A stretch of 64,000 nt of DNA, taken from the NCBI GenBank assembly GCA_005799825.1, contig SYFT01000004.1:37363-101362 (forward strand). Direction: 5' to 3'. Below, piece after piece: positions 6,940-15,671 of this stretch. Source of the stretch: Acidobacteriota bacterium (GTDB lineage: Bacteria; Acidobacteriota; Vicinamibacteria; Vicinamibacterales; SCN-69-37). The notes beneath the pieces were generated by a model that saw nothing but the letters and a program-made list of their open reading frames with translations, was not told the DNA's origin and searched no databases. The translations under genes and the position numbers were made by a program. Every line of letters starts with the position of its first letter. Position 1 is the first letter of the stretch.

Positions 6940-9626
6940 GGAAAGTCGTAGGCCGCGCGGACGGGCTTGAGCGGGCGATCGAACCACAGCGGACGCCGCG
7001 TGCCGTCCGGGCCAGGCGCCGGCCGCGTCTTTGCCATCCACTCCAAGTACAGTGCATGCGACTTCGCGGTATCAACCATCACGTCGCCGTACGAATCATC
7101 CGGCGCCGCCTTTTCGAGCCGCACGCGCTGATGCCAGCAATGCATCCCACTGACGGGATCCGGCTGGACAGGGAACGTCAGGTTCTGGTGCACGCCAATT
7201 TCAGTCCACCACACCCGTGCGCTGTCCGCGTCGTCGCTCTTGAACGGCTGTGTGCCGTGCACCTGGCGCATTTCATACTTGCCGTCGTCGCTGCGCGCAA
7301 TTCGCACCAGCGCTGAGGCGTTGCGCGCGCCCCCCTGGTCTTCGTCAAGGCGCCATCGACCGAGATGATGCGACATGGCGACGACCCCGGGACGAATGCC
7401 CTCGGTGACCCATGCCCGCGTGATGAAGAAACCGATACCGGTATGGACCTTCACCAGATCGCCAATCGCGATACCCAATTTCGCCGCGTCGCCGGAGGCG
7501 ATCCACAGTGGGTTGCTGTGAGCGATCTCATACAGCCACTTTACGGGCGCCCGCGTGTGAATCAACGTCGGCAACCGGAAGTTCGGCAGCAGATCGAACT
7601 CGTTCTCCGCCGGGTTGAGGTCGCGCCAGTACACGTGCCCAGTGACGTACCGCGGAATCGCGTGCTCAGGCCAGCCCCATTCGGCCAGCGTCGGCGAAAA
7701 GAACTCGAGTTTACGTGACGGCGTATTAAACCCCGTCATCCTTTTGCCATCGATCTCCACGCCACCGGTCTCCACCGGCTGCTCATGCACCTTGCTGTAC
7801 GCCACGTCGTCTACCTTGAAGACGCCGTACTTGCGCATGTACTGGAGCGGAGTCAGTTCTTCCTTCTTCGCCGCTTCGGGAAGGCCTGGCACGGAGTTCT
7901 CGAACATCCAGCCGTAGTACTCATCGACCGTGATCTGTTTTCCAGCGCGATACGGCGACTCAAAGAACTTGCGAATGCCGAGTGAGCCGTCTGGATCGAT
8001 CTTCCACGAGAGCGCGATCCAGAACTCTGACTCTTCCCACACTTGACCGGGGTTGGCCTCATGCGTGGCGCCAACCGGCGTGCCCCGCTTTTCGAGTGCC
8101 ACTCGCCGCACGGGTTGCCGGAAGCCGAGCCAGCGTCCGGCATGAGTCTCCTGGCTCATCGTGTCGTGCCGCTCGGTGCCAAGGCCCATTGGCAGCACGT
8201 AGTCGGCGAACCACGCCGTCTCGCTCCACATCGGCGTGAGCGCCACATGGAGGCCGACCTTCGATTCGTCCTCAAGCATCTCCATCCATGAAAAGCCGTC
8301 GGGGTTCGTCCACAGCGGGTTGTAGACGCGCGTGAAGTACACGTCGAGCTTGCCGCGGCCTTCTTTGAGGAAGTGCGGCAGCAGGAAACTCATCTCGAAG
8401 AATGCGAGTGGGAACTCCTTCGGGAACAGCAGCTCGTTCCAGTAATCGGGCGCCGGCGGCGGATTTGGGTGCTTGGGCACGAACTTGTTCGTGACGTGCA
8501 GGTTCACGCCGCCCTTTTCCCCCACCGCACCCATGAGGACCACGAGGAAGTAGAGCGCACGGGTAATCTGCCATCCCCACAAGTGCCCAGCAGCCGCAGC
8601 GCGCCAACTGTGGGTCGAGAACGCGGTGCCGGCGTCAGCGATCGCTTCAGCCGCTTCAAGGATCTTGTGCGCGGGTACACCCGACTCACTCTCCGCATAC
8701 TCCGGCGTGAACTGCGCATATTCTTCTTTCAGCGCGATCTCGAACGCATCAAACGTCACCGGAAGGTCTGGCCGGCTCGTCGTCAGATACGTGTCCCAGT
8801 TCACCCAGCGCTTGACGAAGTCGCGGTTGTACTTCCCCGAGTCAATCAAGTACTTCCCGATGGCCAGCAGGATTGCGCCCTCTGTGCCCGGCTTGGTCGG
8901 CATCCACACATCGGCTTTTGCCGACGTGTTCGACATGCGTGGATCCATGACGATGAGCTTGGCGCCTTTGGTTTTGCCTTCGATGATGCGCTGCGCGTGC
9001 GGGTTGAAGTAGTGCCCCGACTCGAGATGTGACGACAGCAGCAAAATGGTCTTTGCGTTCGCGTAGTCGGGAGACGGACGATCCGCGCCCGTCCACAGGA
9101 AGTGCGCTAGGCGCGCCGATGACGAGCACACGTTGGTGTGGCTGTTGTGGCCGTCGAGGCCCCACGCCTGCAGCACGCGGTTCACGTAGCCGTCTTCGCC
9201 GGGACGGCCGACGTGATACATCACCTCGCGGCGGCGATCTTCGAGAATCGCCTTCCGGATGCGGCCGCCAATGTCTTCGAGCACTTCATCCCAGCTCACG
9301 CGCGCCCACTCGCCACTGCCGCGCTTTCCGACGCGCCTTAGGGGATACAGGATGCGGTCTGGGTCCTCGAGCTGATTCGGTGTGACCACGCCTTTAGCGC
9401 ACGTGCGCCCGCGACTGCCCGGGTGCAGGGGGTTGCCTTCGATCTTTCGAACGTCCAGCGTGTCTTTGTCGACATAGGCGATGACGCCACAGCCCGACTC
9501 GCAGTTGAAACAGATGCTGGGGATGATCCAGTACTTGCGCCGATCCTTCTTCGGCCAGCTCGTCGATTCAAAATCGACATAGTTGTCCCAATCGGATACG
9601 GGCGGGTGCTTCCTGAACTCAGTCAT
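6936..9626 (-). CDS. Molybdopterin (bis-MGD) oxidoreductase catalytic subunit, Psr/Phs-like
   Basis: An 896-residue protein of the complex iron-sulfur molybdoenzyme family. An N-terminal [4Fe-4S] motif is made by C39, C42, C46 and C76 followed by AKG. The molybdopterin domains follow, with a likely molybdenum-ligating cysteine in TNVCSSSAR (C167) and a C-terminal molydopterin-dinucleotide-binding beta-barrel domain. A cysteine at this position is typical of polysulfide, thiosulfate and tetrathionate reductases and of some formate dehydrogenases. No twin-arginine signal is visible at the N-terminus, so the subunit may face the cytoplasm. It follows the FeS-NrfD fusion gene by 31 bp on the same strand. 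The substrate is unknown. The neighbouring TSUP permease hints at a sulfur compound. Confidence 0.85.
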   Translation of the reverse strand: MTEFRKHPPVSDWDNYVDFESTSWPKKDRRKYWIIPSICFNCESGCGVIAYVDKDTLDVRKIEGNPLHPGSRGRTCAKGVVTPNQLEDPDRILYPLRRVGKRGSGEWARVSWDEVLEDIGGRIRKAILEDRRREVMYHVGRPGEDGYVNRVLQAWGLDGHNSHTNVCSSSARLAHFLWTGADRPSPDYANAKTILLLSSHLESGHYFNPHAQRIIEGKTKGAKLIVMDPRMSNTSAKADVWMPTKPGTEGAILLAIGKYLIDSGKYNRDFVKRWVNWDTYLTTSRPDLPVTFDAFEIALKEEYAQFTPEYAESESGVPAHKILEAAEAIADAGTAFSTHSWRAAAAGHLWGWQITRALYFLVVLMGAVGEKGGVNLHVTNKFVPKHPNPPPAPDYWNELLFPKEFPLAFFEMSFLLPHFLKEGRGKLDVYFTRVYNPLWTNPDGFSWMEMLEDESKVGLHVALTPMWSETAWFADYVLPMGLGTERHDTMSQETHAGRWLGFRQPVRRVALEKRGTPVGATHEANPGQVWEESEFWIALSWKIDPDGSLGIRKFFESPYRAGKQITVDEYYGWMFENSVPGLPEAAKKEELTPLQYMRKYGVFKVDDVAYSKVHEQPVETGGVEIDGKRMTGFNTPSRKLEFFSPTLAEWGWPEHAIPRYVTGHVYWRDLNPAENEFDLLPNFRLPTLIHTRAPVKWLYEIAHSNPLWIASGDAAKLGIAIGDLVKVHTGIGFFITRAWVTEGIRPGVVAMSHHLGRWRLDEDQGGARNASALVRIARSDDGKYEMRQVHGTQPFKSDDADSARVWWTEIGVHQNLTFPVQPDPVSGMHCWHQRVRLEKAAPDDSYGDVMVDTAKSHALYLEWMAKTRPAPGPDGTRRPLWFDRPLKPVRAAYDFP

Positions 9627-9657
9627 TACCCCATTGCCTCATTGGCCTATTGGCCCA

Positions 9658-11181
9658 TTACGAAATGGGGACACATTGTCCCGCCTCCACCCAGATGTAT
9701 TCCCACGCCAGGCTGCCGGCCAGCGTGACGACCGCCATCGGAATGAGTATCGTCATTGAAAAGCCCGTGGTGGCGGCCACCGCAAACAGGGCGAGAGGGG
9801 CGAGGCCACCAAGGCCCAGTGCGCCCACCCAGAACAATCGCGCGTACGCACCATGTCGAATCGCGCGGACGGCCAATTCGTGATGCAGCGTTGGGCTGGG
9901 CGCCAGCAGATTCTCGGAGATCAGAATCAGCAGATGAAGCGAGGTCGCCCCCGCCAGCGTCCAGCCCAGTGTGCGCAACACCCAGGGATCAACGTTGGTG
10001 AAGAGGGCGGCGATGAGCAGGGCGGCGGCGCCTTCCATCGCTGCCTGCGCGATGAGGTCAATGGTCGCGTGCGGGCCCTGCCACAGATCGCGAGCCAGGC
10101 CTTGCGCGAACAGTAGGCCTGTGTAGCCCGTGGCCGCGAGCGCAATCGGCAGTGTTAGTACCGCTAGCCCCGTGATCAGCGTCGGTGCGTCAAGCAGCCA
10201 GGCCAGCACCCAAAGGCCACCGACGGCGCCATGAGCTGTAAGGATGAATGCACCGCGCGCCATCCAGGAGTTCCAGTTGGGCCGGATGAGGATGTAGTAG
10301 AACCGCTCCGGACGTTCCAGGTCCATGACGAGCACCGCTGCGGTCAGCGTAGAAAAGATTGATGCCACCAGCGGTGCGGCAAGGCCTGACAGCGCGCTGC
10401 GGTCACCCATCAGCCAGAGAATCGCGCCCAGGAACAACGCTCCGGTCGAGATGCCTTTGGTGAGCAGGTACAGCACGAGGTCTATCCCCCAGGCCTTCTT
10501 GTGCGGCACGTCGTAATCCACGCGCGGGTCGCCAGGGGACTGGGGATCCGGTTCCTTCGAACCCAGCGGCCGCAGGTGCACCCCGCCCTCCTTAAACATG
10601 AAAGGACGCGACGCAATCTCTGGCTGAATAATACTGTCGTCGGCCGACAGGTAGAAGACCTTCGGGCCCGTGCCCTTCTCAGGTTTGCGGACGGTAAACG
10701 CCTCGCGCTGCACAATCTGTGCAACTTCCGTCGTCGGGTCGTCCATGTCACCGAAGATCCGGCATTCCGTGGGGCACACGCTCACGCAGGCGGGCTCCAG
10801 GTGATTCTCCACACGGTTCGCACAAAAATTGCACTTCTCGGCGGTCCGCGTATTCGGATCGATGAAGAGCTGGTCGTAGGGACACGCGGCCATGCACGCC
10901 TTGCATCCGATGCACGAGTCGCCATGCAGATCGACGATGCCGTCGTGGCGACGGAAGAGGGCGCTGGTCGGGCAGATCTTCATGCACGGCGCATCTGCGC
11001 ACTGGTTGCATAACACCGGCAGGAACAGCCGCTGCGCGTCGGGGAAGCGGCCCTTTTCGACCGTCTTGACCCAGCAGCGGTTCACGCCCACCGGGATGTC
11101 GTGCTCGGCCTTGCAGGCGATCGTGCAGGCGTGACAGCCGATGCACTTCTTCAAATCGATAACGAAGCCGTAATTAGGCAC
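9658..11181 (-). CDS. Fused 4x[4Fe-4S] ferredoxin and NrfD/DmsC-like membrane anchor
   Basis: A 507-residue fusion. Residues 1-180 hold four cysteine clusters of the PsrB/DmsB kind (CIGCHACTIAC, CNQCADAPCMKIC, CIGCKACMAAC, CNFCANRVENHLEPAC). Residues about 240-500 form eight or so membrane helices of the DmsC/NrfD type with the DLERPERFYYIL landmark. In most systems the electron-transfer and anchor subunits are separate, so here one chain would pass electrons between the quinone pool and the molybdoenzyme encoded next. The start is GTG 11181, 8 nt after a minus-strand TATAGT box with no ribosome-binding site. With no signal peptide, the FeS domain is expected on the cytoplasmic side unless topology is inverted. 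Confidence 0.87.
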   Translation of the reverse strand: MPNYGFVIDLKKCIGCHACTIACKAEHDIPVGVNRCWVKTVEKGRFPDAQRLFLPVLCNQCADAPCMKICPTSALFRRHDGIVDLHGDSCIGCKACMAACPYDQLFIDPNTRTAEKCNFCANRVENHLEPACVSVCPTECRIFGDMDDPTTEVAQIVQREAFTVRKPEKGTGPKVFYLSADDSIIQPEIASRPFMFKEGGVHLRPLGSKEPDPQSPGDPRVDYDVPHKKAWGIDLVLYLLTKGISTGALFLGAILWLMGDRSALSGLAAPLVASIFSTLTAAVLVMDLERPERFYYILIRPNWNSWMARGAFILTAHGAVGGLWVLAWLLDAPTLITGLAVLTLPIALAATGYTGLLFAQGLARDLWQGPHATIDLIAQAAMEGAAALLIAALFTNVDPWVLRTLGWTLAGATSLHLLILISENLLAPSPTLHHELAVRAIRHGAYARLFWVGALGLGGLAPLALFAVAATTGFSMTILIPMAVVTLAGSLAWEYIWVEAGQCVPIS

Positions 11182-11189
11182 GCCCAGCG

Positions 11190-11195
11190 ACTATA
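11190..11195 (-). promoter_or_regulatory. Putative -10 box of the molybdoenzyme operon
   Basis: The minus strand reads TATAGT, then 8 nt, then the GTG start at 11181. The geometry predicts a leaderless mRNA for the FeS-NrfD/molybdoenzyme operon. Confidence 0.45.
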
Positions 11196-11850
11196 ACCTG
11201 CCTCCGCCGCGGCGCGGCAGGGTCTCGAGGATGTGTGGCTGTTTCAGGTAGTCAGACGAGACCAGCCACATGCTCGAACTTTCCCAGGGGTTGTCCAGGT
11301 AGGGACGGTCGGCCCGAAGCCGCGCGAACGACGCAGCGTCTGTCGGAAAGACCGGCACACTAAAGCGCGTCTTCAGGTCGTCTGCCCACTGCGCCATCAA
11401 CGGAGGCGGCACCAGCACCAGCACTCGCGCGTCAGCCTCGCGCCGCAGCGTTTCGGCCACGATGAGCGCGGCCTGCACGGTGTTTCCCAGGCCTACGCCA
11501 TCCGCGATGAGCACTCGCCGTGCGCCCGCGAGCACAGCCAGCGCGGGCTCAAGTTGATACGCGAAGACCGTCGTGTGCGCGTTCACCATGGATGTGGGCG
11601 TGGACGCGGCACACGCGCGGGCCGAACACGCCGCAAGCCAGGCGAGCGCACGTTGGCGTGAGACGCCGCGAGTGCGCCCCGGCTGGTCGGTGATCCACGG
11701 CTCGACGGGCAGCAGGAAGGTCCGCTGGCGCGTGGCGCGCCCATCGTCCACCACCACGCGCGTCAGGCCGGCGCCCGAGTGGGTGGCCTGCACACGCCAG
11801 CGCCGTTGCCGGATCCAGATCAGGTCGCCTTGTACAGGCAGGTCTCGCAC
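11191..11850 (-). pseudogene. Truncated SNF2/DEAD-type helicase remnant
   Basis: A 219-residue open frame that resembles only the N-terminal part of an SNF2-like helicase. It has a short nucleic-acid-binding module, then VLIADGVGLGNTVQAALIVAE (about residues 113-133), corresponding to the Walker A region, and then VLVLVPPPLMAQWADDL (motif Ia). The usual GKT/S is GNT, so the essential lysine is replaced by asparagine. The frame ends at the point where the DEAH box would follow, so motifs II-VI are absent. The stop lies next to the promoter of the molybdoenzyme operon, consistent with a deletion joining the two. It is almost surely non-functional as an ATPase. Confidence 0.7.
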
Positions 11851-11960
11851 CTGCTGTCACTCCCCGAGGCGCTCGACATTGCAGAATCTGCCACTTTGGT
11901 CCGTTGGCACGGGTTAGGTGGCGCCTGCACGCCTCTACTGAAGCAAGGCCAGGGCCAGGT

Positions 11961-12305
11961 TCAGCGCGAGGGGTGCGTGGCCACCACAGTGGTGATGATG
12001 CCGCCGCGCGCGGTGAACGCGCCGGTCACGGTCATACGCCTGGGCTGGCACGCCTGCACGAGGTCATCCAGGATCTTGTTCGTGGCCGCCTCGTAAAAGA
12101 TGCCCTGATTGCGATAGTCGAGCAGGTAGTACTTCAGGGCCTTCAGTTCCAGGCAGGCCTGGTCGGGAATGTACTGGATGCGGATCTCGCCAAAATCGGG
12201 CAGGCCCGTCTTTGGGCACATGGAGGTGAACTCCGGGCACCGGATGTCGATGTCGTAGTCGCGGTCAGGGCGGGGGTTCGGGAATGTGTCGAGCGGAGCG
12301 GCCAT
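11961..12305 (-). CDS. queF: NADPH-dependent 7-cyano-7-deazaguanine (preQ0) reductase QueF, short form
   Basis: A 114-residue unimodular QueF. It reduces the nitrile of preQ0 to the aminomethyl of preQ1 in queuosine biosynthesis. Visible signatures are [14 protein letters not shown] with the catalytic cysteine C30 and the QueF motif [14 protein letters not shown]. The TGXXDF-like TGLPDF belongs to the tunnel-fold core. The open frame begins further upstream, but ATG 12305 is the right start because a TACAAT -10 box lies exactly 6 nt upstream and the protein there begins as other type I enzymes do. No other queuosine gene is in the window. Confidence 0.9.
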   Translation of the reverse strand: MAAPLDTFPNPRPDRDYDIDIRCPEFTSMCPKTGLPDFGEIRIQYIPDQACLELKALKYYLLDYRNQGIFYEAATNKILDDLVQACQPRRMTVTGAFTARGGIITTVVATHPSR

Positions 12306-12311
12306 GCTGAT

Positions 12312-12317
12312 ATTGTA
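12312..12317 (-). promoter_or_regulatory. Putative -10 box of queF, leaderless start
   Basis: The minus strand reads TACAAT, then ATCAGC and the ATG at 12305. The gap is 6 nt with no ribosome-binding site. Confidence 0.5.
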
Positions 12318-12433
12318 AACGGCAGGACGTGGGACTGAAGTTTGACAGTAACCGGGGGGGCGAGGATACGATACCGGGCGCCACACGTGAGTACGCGACC
12401 AAATTGACGGCCGATTCAGGAATGGAGACACCG

Positions 12434-12733
12434 ATGGCAGACGCCAGGCGCATGGGGAAGATGGAGTTGTTCGCTCACTTCGCTGACAAGTTCGACTTGA
12501 AGCGCACTGTGGTGCGAGACCTTTTTGACGAGTTGCTGGTGTTGTCTGAGAAGGAACTCAAGCGGACAGGCGAGTTTTCCGTTCCCGGCATGTGCAAGCT
12601 GGTTGTGCAGCATCGCCTGGCGCGGGACGGGCGCAACCCGGCCACCGGTGAGACGATCAAGATTGCAGCCAAGACCGTGGTCAAGGCCCGAATCGCCAAG
12701 CAGCTGAAGGACGCCGTCCTTCCGCGCAAGTAG
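12434..12733 (+). CDS. HU/IHF-family DNA-binding protein
   Basis: A 99-residue basic protein of the HU family, a nucleoid protein that bends and compacts DNA. The helical N-terminal half (about residues 5-50, with [22 protein letters not shown]) and the later [17 protein letters not shown] segment match the beta-arm that wraps DNA, including the conserved RNPxTGE. The open frame reaches back to 12329 and another ATG lies at 12422. The ATG at 12434 is chosen because a GGAG box sits 6 nt before it. A hairpin followed by seven Ts lies downstream and probably terminates transcription. Confidence 0.85.
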   Translation: MADARRMGKMELFAHFADKFDLKRTVVRDLFDELLVLSEKELKRTGEFSVPGMCKLVVQHRLARDGRNPATGETIKIAAKTVVKARIAKQLKDAVLPRK

Positions 12734-12778
12734 GCTTCGCACACGCTCGCGCGGCCGCCGCTTCCGACCGAAAAGTTT

Positions 12779-12824
12779 GATACCCGTGGTCTGGCGTCAC
12801 GCTGGTCCACGGGTGTCTTTTTTT
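12779..12824 (+). terminator. Rho-independent terminator after the HU gene
   Basis: The 11-bp stem GATACCCGTGG / CCACGGGTGTC has one G-T pair and a 17-nt loop, and is followed by seven Ts (12818-12824). It lies 45 bp after the HU stop codon and only 6 bp before the likely GTG of the lipoamide dehydrogenase. It could therefore also act on the leader of that gene. Confidence 0.75.
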
Positions 12825-12830
12825 GTTAAC

Positions 12831-14261
12831 GTGACAGCTGTGGTACACGAATACGACGTAGTGGTCATTGGCGCGGGCACGGGCGGTTATGTCGCCGCCA
12901 TTCGCGCATCGCAACTGGGCCTCAAGACCGCCGTAGTCGAGCGTCAGCCCACCCTGGGCGGCACCTGCCTCAACTGGGGCTGCATTCCAACCAAGGCCCT
13001 ACTCGAAAACGCCCACGCCCTGAAGATTGCGCAGGACGCGAAGGAGTGGGGCATCGTACTGGGCGACATCAAACCGTCCATCGATATGGCCCGCGTGAAC
13101 GCGCGCCGCGTCAAGGTGGTGACGGGGCTCACCAAAGGCATTGAGTTTCTCTTCAAGAAAAACAAGATCGATTGGGTCAAAGGCAGCGCGCGGCTTGGCG
13201 GCGGTGGCCAGGTTCACGTCACCTCGCCCGAAGCCGCCCCGCAAACCCTGCAAGCCAAAGAGATCATCGTCGCCACCGGCTCTTACGCGCGCAGCGTTCC
13301 GGGGATCGAGATTGATCACAACCACATCATCACGAGCGATCACGCAATTGCGCTGAACGAAGTGCCGGCCTCGTTGGCTATCATGGGGAGCGGCGCGGTG
13401 GGCGTGGAGTTTGCGTCGATTTATCGGCGATTCGGCAGCGCGGTCACGGTGATCGAGCTGCTGCCGCGTCTCGTGCCCAACGAAGACGAAGCCGTGTCGG
13501 CGGAGCTCGAGAAGGCATTCAGGAAACGCGGCATCGCCGCAAAGACGGCCACCAAAGTCACCGCTGCGGTCGTCAAGGACGGCGGCGTGACCATCGATAT
13601 GCAGGGCGCCGATGGCAAGACCGAGTCGATTAGGGTGTCGAAGCTCCTGGTGGCTACGGGCCGGGGCCCGGTCACCGATGGCCTGGGCGCCGAGGAACTG
13701 GGCCTCGAAATGGAACGCGGCTACATCAAGGTCGACTCACTGTTCCGTACAAACGTGCCGGGCATTTCAGGGGTGGGTGATGTCATTACGATGGGCAATG
13801 GCGCCCATCCCCAGTTGGCGCACCTGTCGTCGGCTGAAGGCATCTTGCTGGCCGAGCGCCTGGCGGGCATGGATGTGAAGCCCCTCAATTACGATCAGGT
13901 GCCCGGCTGTACTTACTGTGATCCCGAGATCGGCAGCATCGGCCTCACTGAGCAGGAAGCAATCGCTCGCGGGTTCGATGTGCGCGTCGGCGTTTTTCCC
14001 TTCGGTGTGCTTGGGCGCGCGAAGATTGCGAATGAGACGGAAGGCTTCGTGAAGATCGTGGCTGAGAAGAAGTACGACGAGATCCTTGGTGTGCATATGA
14101 TCGGCCCGAGGGCCACCGAACTGGTGGCTGAAGCAGGTGTTGCGCTGCGGCTTGAGTGCACGGTAGAAGAACTCATCCGCACCATTCATGCGCATCCCAC
14201 CATGTCCGAGGCGGTAGGCGAAGCCGCACATGCGGTGCACGGCGCCGCAATACACTCGTAG
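12831..14261 (+). CDS. lpdA: Dihydrolipoamide dehydrogenase (E3)
   Basis: A 476-residue flavoprotein that reoxidises the dihydrolipoyl groups of 2-oxoacid dehydrogenases with NAD. The FAD motif VVVIGAGTGGYVAAIRA, the redox-active pair C46/C51 in GGTCLNWGCIP, the NAD-binding GSGAVGVEFA, and H455/E460 (HAHPTMSEA) in the interface domain are all present. Length is normal for E3. GTG 12831 or GTG 12840 are both possible starts. Neither has a good ribosome-binding site, and ATG 12777 lies upstream of the terminator hairpin. E2 follows after 50 bp, with lipB after that, so this is a lipoylated-complex module. Confidence 0.92.
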   Translation: MTAVVHEYDVVVIGAGTGGYVAAIRASQLGLKTAVVERQPTLGGTCLNWGCIPTKALLENAHALKIAQDAKEWGIVLGDIKPSIDMARVNARRVKVVTGLTKGIEFLFKKNKIDWVKGSARLGGGGQVHVTSPEAAPQTLQAKEIIVATGSYARSVPGIEIDHNHIITSDHAIALNEVPASLAIMGSGAVGVEFASIYRRFGSAVTVIELLPRLVPNEDEAVSAELEKAFRKRGIAAKTATKVTAAVVKDGGVTIDMQGADGKTESIRVSKLLVATGRGPVTDGLGAEELGLEMERGYIKVDSLFRTNVPGISGVGDVITMGNGAHPQLAHLSSAEGILLAERLAGMDVKPLNYDQVPGCTYCDPEIGSIGLTEQEAIARGFDVRVGVFPFGVLGRAKIANETEGFVKIVAEKKYDEILGVHMIGPRATELVAEAGVALRLECTVEELIRTIHAHPTMSEAVGEAAHAVHGAAIHS

Positions 14262-14264
14262 TGG

Positions 14265-14298
14265 AACGTAGCTCGGCCTGTTCCTCAAGGCCGAGAAC
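14265..14298. repeat. Dispersed hairpin repeat AACGTAGCTCGGCCT...AAGGCCGAGAAC, copy 1
   Basis: A 34-bp element with an 8-bp stem CTCGGCCT/AGGCCGAG, lying in the lpdA-E2 gap. A second copy at 15620-15653 on the other side of the E2 gene is identical except for a few loop bases. The two copies therefore bracket the E2 gene. Confidence 0.7.
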
Positions 14299-14311
14299 AA
14301 GAGGAAAGAGA

Positions 14312-15586
14312 ATGGCAACTGAAGTAGTAATGCCCCAGATGGGCGAATCAATTGCGGAAGGCACCATCGTCCGCTGGATCAAGAAAGTCGGCGACGCGAT
14401 TGACCGCGATGAGCCGCTGTTTGAGATCTCCACTGACAAGGTGGATGCGGAGATTCCGTCGCCTGGCGCCGGGGTGCTGCTCGAGATCATGGTCAAGGAA
14501 GGCGAGACCGTGCCGGTGAACAGCGTCGTTGCGCGGATCGGCGCGGCTGGCGAGAAGGCCGCGGTGGCGTCTGTGTCGGCGGCCGCGGCCGTTGCCACGA
14601 ACGGCGCCAGCGCGCCACCCGTAGTTGTGGCCGCACCACCCGCGGCCGCAGCGCCCGCAGCTGAGGTCGCACACGTCGAGTACGCAAACGAACTCGAAGC
14701 GCGCCTGCGCACGAAGTCGTCGCCTGTTGTCCGGAACATCGCGAAGGAACACGGCATCGACATCCGTCAGCTCAATGGCTCCGGCATTTCCGGTCGTGTG
14801 ACAAAGAAGGACATCCTCGACTTCGTCGAGAGTGGCGCGACTACGAAGGCCGCACCCGCGGGTAGAAGCGTGGCGCCTGTGATTGCAAAGATTATCGAAA
14901 ATGTGCGCATTGAACCGATGGGCATCATGCGCAAAAAAATCGGCGAGCACATGGTGTCGAGCATTCGCACGTCGCCACATGTGTACTCGGCGTACGAGGT
15001 GGACTTCGGCCGCATCGACGAGATTCGCCTGAAGAAGAAGGCCGAGTACGAAGCGGCTGGCGCGAAGTTGACCTACACGGCCTTCATCGCCAAGGCCACC
15101 GTAGACACGATCCGGCAGTTTCCGTTCTCAAACGCGTCAATCGATGGCGAGAACATCGTCTACAAGCGCGACATCAACCTCGGCATTGCCGTGGCGCTCG
15201 ATCAGGGACTGATCGTGCCCGTCATCAGGAATGCCGACGAACGGAATATGGTCGGTATTTGCCGCGCGATCCAGGACCTGTCGGGCCGCGCGCGGAGCAA
15301 GCAACTGAAGGCAGACGAAGTGCAGGGCGGCACGTTCACCATCACCAACCCGGGTATTTTCGGCGCAGTGTTCGGCCTGCCGATCATCAGCCAGCCCCAG
15401 GTGGCCATTCTGGGTGTGGGCAGTGTAGACAAGCGCGTGGTGGTGATTGACGACATGATCGCCATTCGCCCGATGTGTTACCTGACGCTGGGCTACGACC
15501 ACCGGCTGATTGATGGCGCCGACGCCGGCCGATTCTTGCAGGCCCTTAAAGAGCGGCTGCAGGACTTCGACGAGGGGTGGGTCTAG
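14312..15586 (+). CDS. 2-oxoacid dehydrogenase E2, dihydrolipoamide acyltransferase
   Basis: A 424-residue E2 with classic order. The lipoyl domain (residues 1-76) has the lipoylated lysine K43 in STDKVDAEIPSP. An Ala/Pro-rich linker spans about 80-125. The peripheral subunit-binding domain is near 135-175 (SSPVVRNIAKEHGIDIRQL). The catalytic domain is near 195-424, with H397 and D401 in DHRLIDGADAGRFL. It transfers acyl groups to CoA in a pyruvate- or branched-chain-type complex. No E1 gene is nearby, so the substrate is open. ATG 14312 has the ribosome-binding site GAGGAAAGAG. The upstream extension of the frame overlaps lpdA. Confidence 0.9.
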   Translation: MATEVVMPQMGESIAEGTIVRWIKKVGDAIDRDEPLFEISTDKVDAEIPSPGAGVLLEIMVKEGETVPVNSVVARIGAAGEKAAVASVSAAAAVATNGASAPPVVVAAPPAAAAPAAEVAHVEYANELEARLRTKSSPVVRNIAKEHGIDIRQLNGSGISGRVTKKDILDFVESGATTKAAPAGRSVAPVIAKIIENVRIEPMGIMRKKIGEHMVSSIRTSPHVYSAYEVDFGRIDEIRLKKKAEYEAAGAKLTYTAFIAKATVDTIRQFPFSNASIDGENIVYKRDINLGIAVALDQGLIVPVIRNADERNMVGICRAIQDLSGRARSKQLKADEVQGGTFTITNPGIFGAVFGLPIISQPQVAILGVGSVDKRVVVIDDMIAIRPMCYLTLGYDHRLIDGADAGRFLQALKERLQDFDEGWV

Positions 15587-15619
15587 GGTCCAGGGTCCAG
15601 GGTTCAGGGGCCAGAGTCC
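15587..15619. repeat. Degenerate heptamer tandem repeat (GGGTCCA)n
   Basis: Immediately after the E2 stop, about 33 bp consist of imperfect copies of GGGTCCA/GGGTTCA. It is a short low-complexity tract of unknown function, adjoining the second hairpin repeat. Confidence 0.6.
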
Positions 15620-15653
15620 AACGTAGCTCGGCCTGGGTCTCAAGGCCGAGAAC
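15620..15653. repeat. Dispersed hairpin repeat AACGTAGCTCGGCCT...AAGGCCGAGAAC, copy 2
   Basis: Second copy of the 34-bp element at 14265-14298, same orientation, with the stem CTCGGCCT/AGGCCGAG intact and a different 4-base loop centre. It lies between the E2 gene and lipB. Confidence 0.7.
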
Positions 15654-15671
15654 TGTGCCGCGCCAAGTGTC

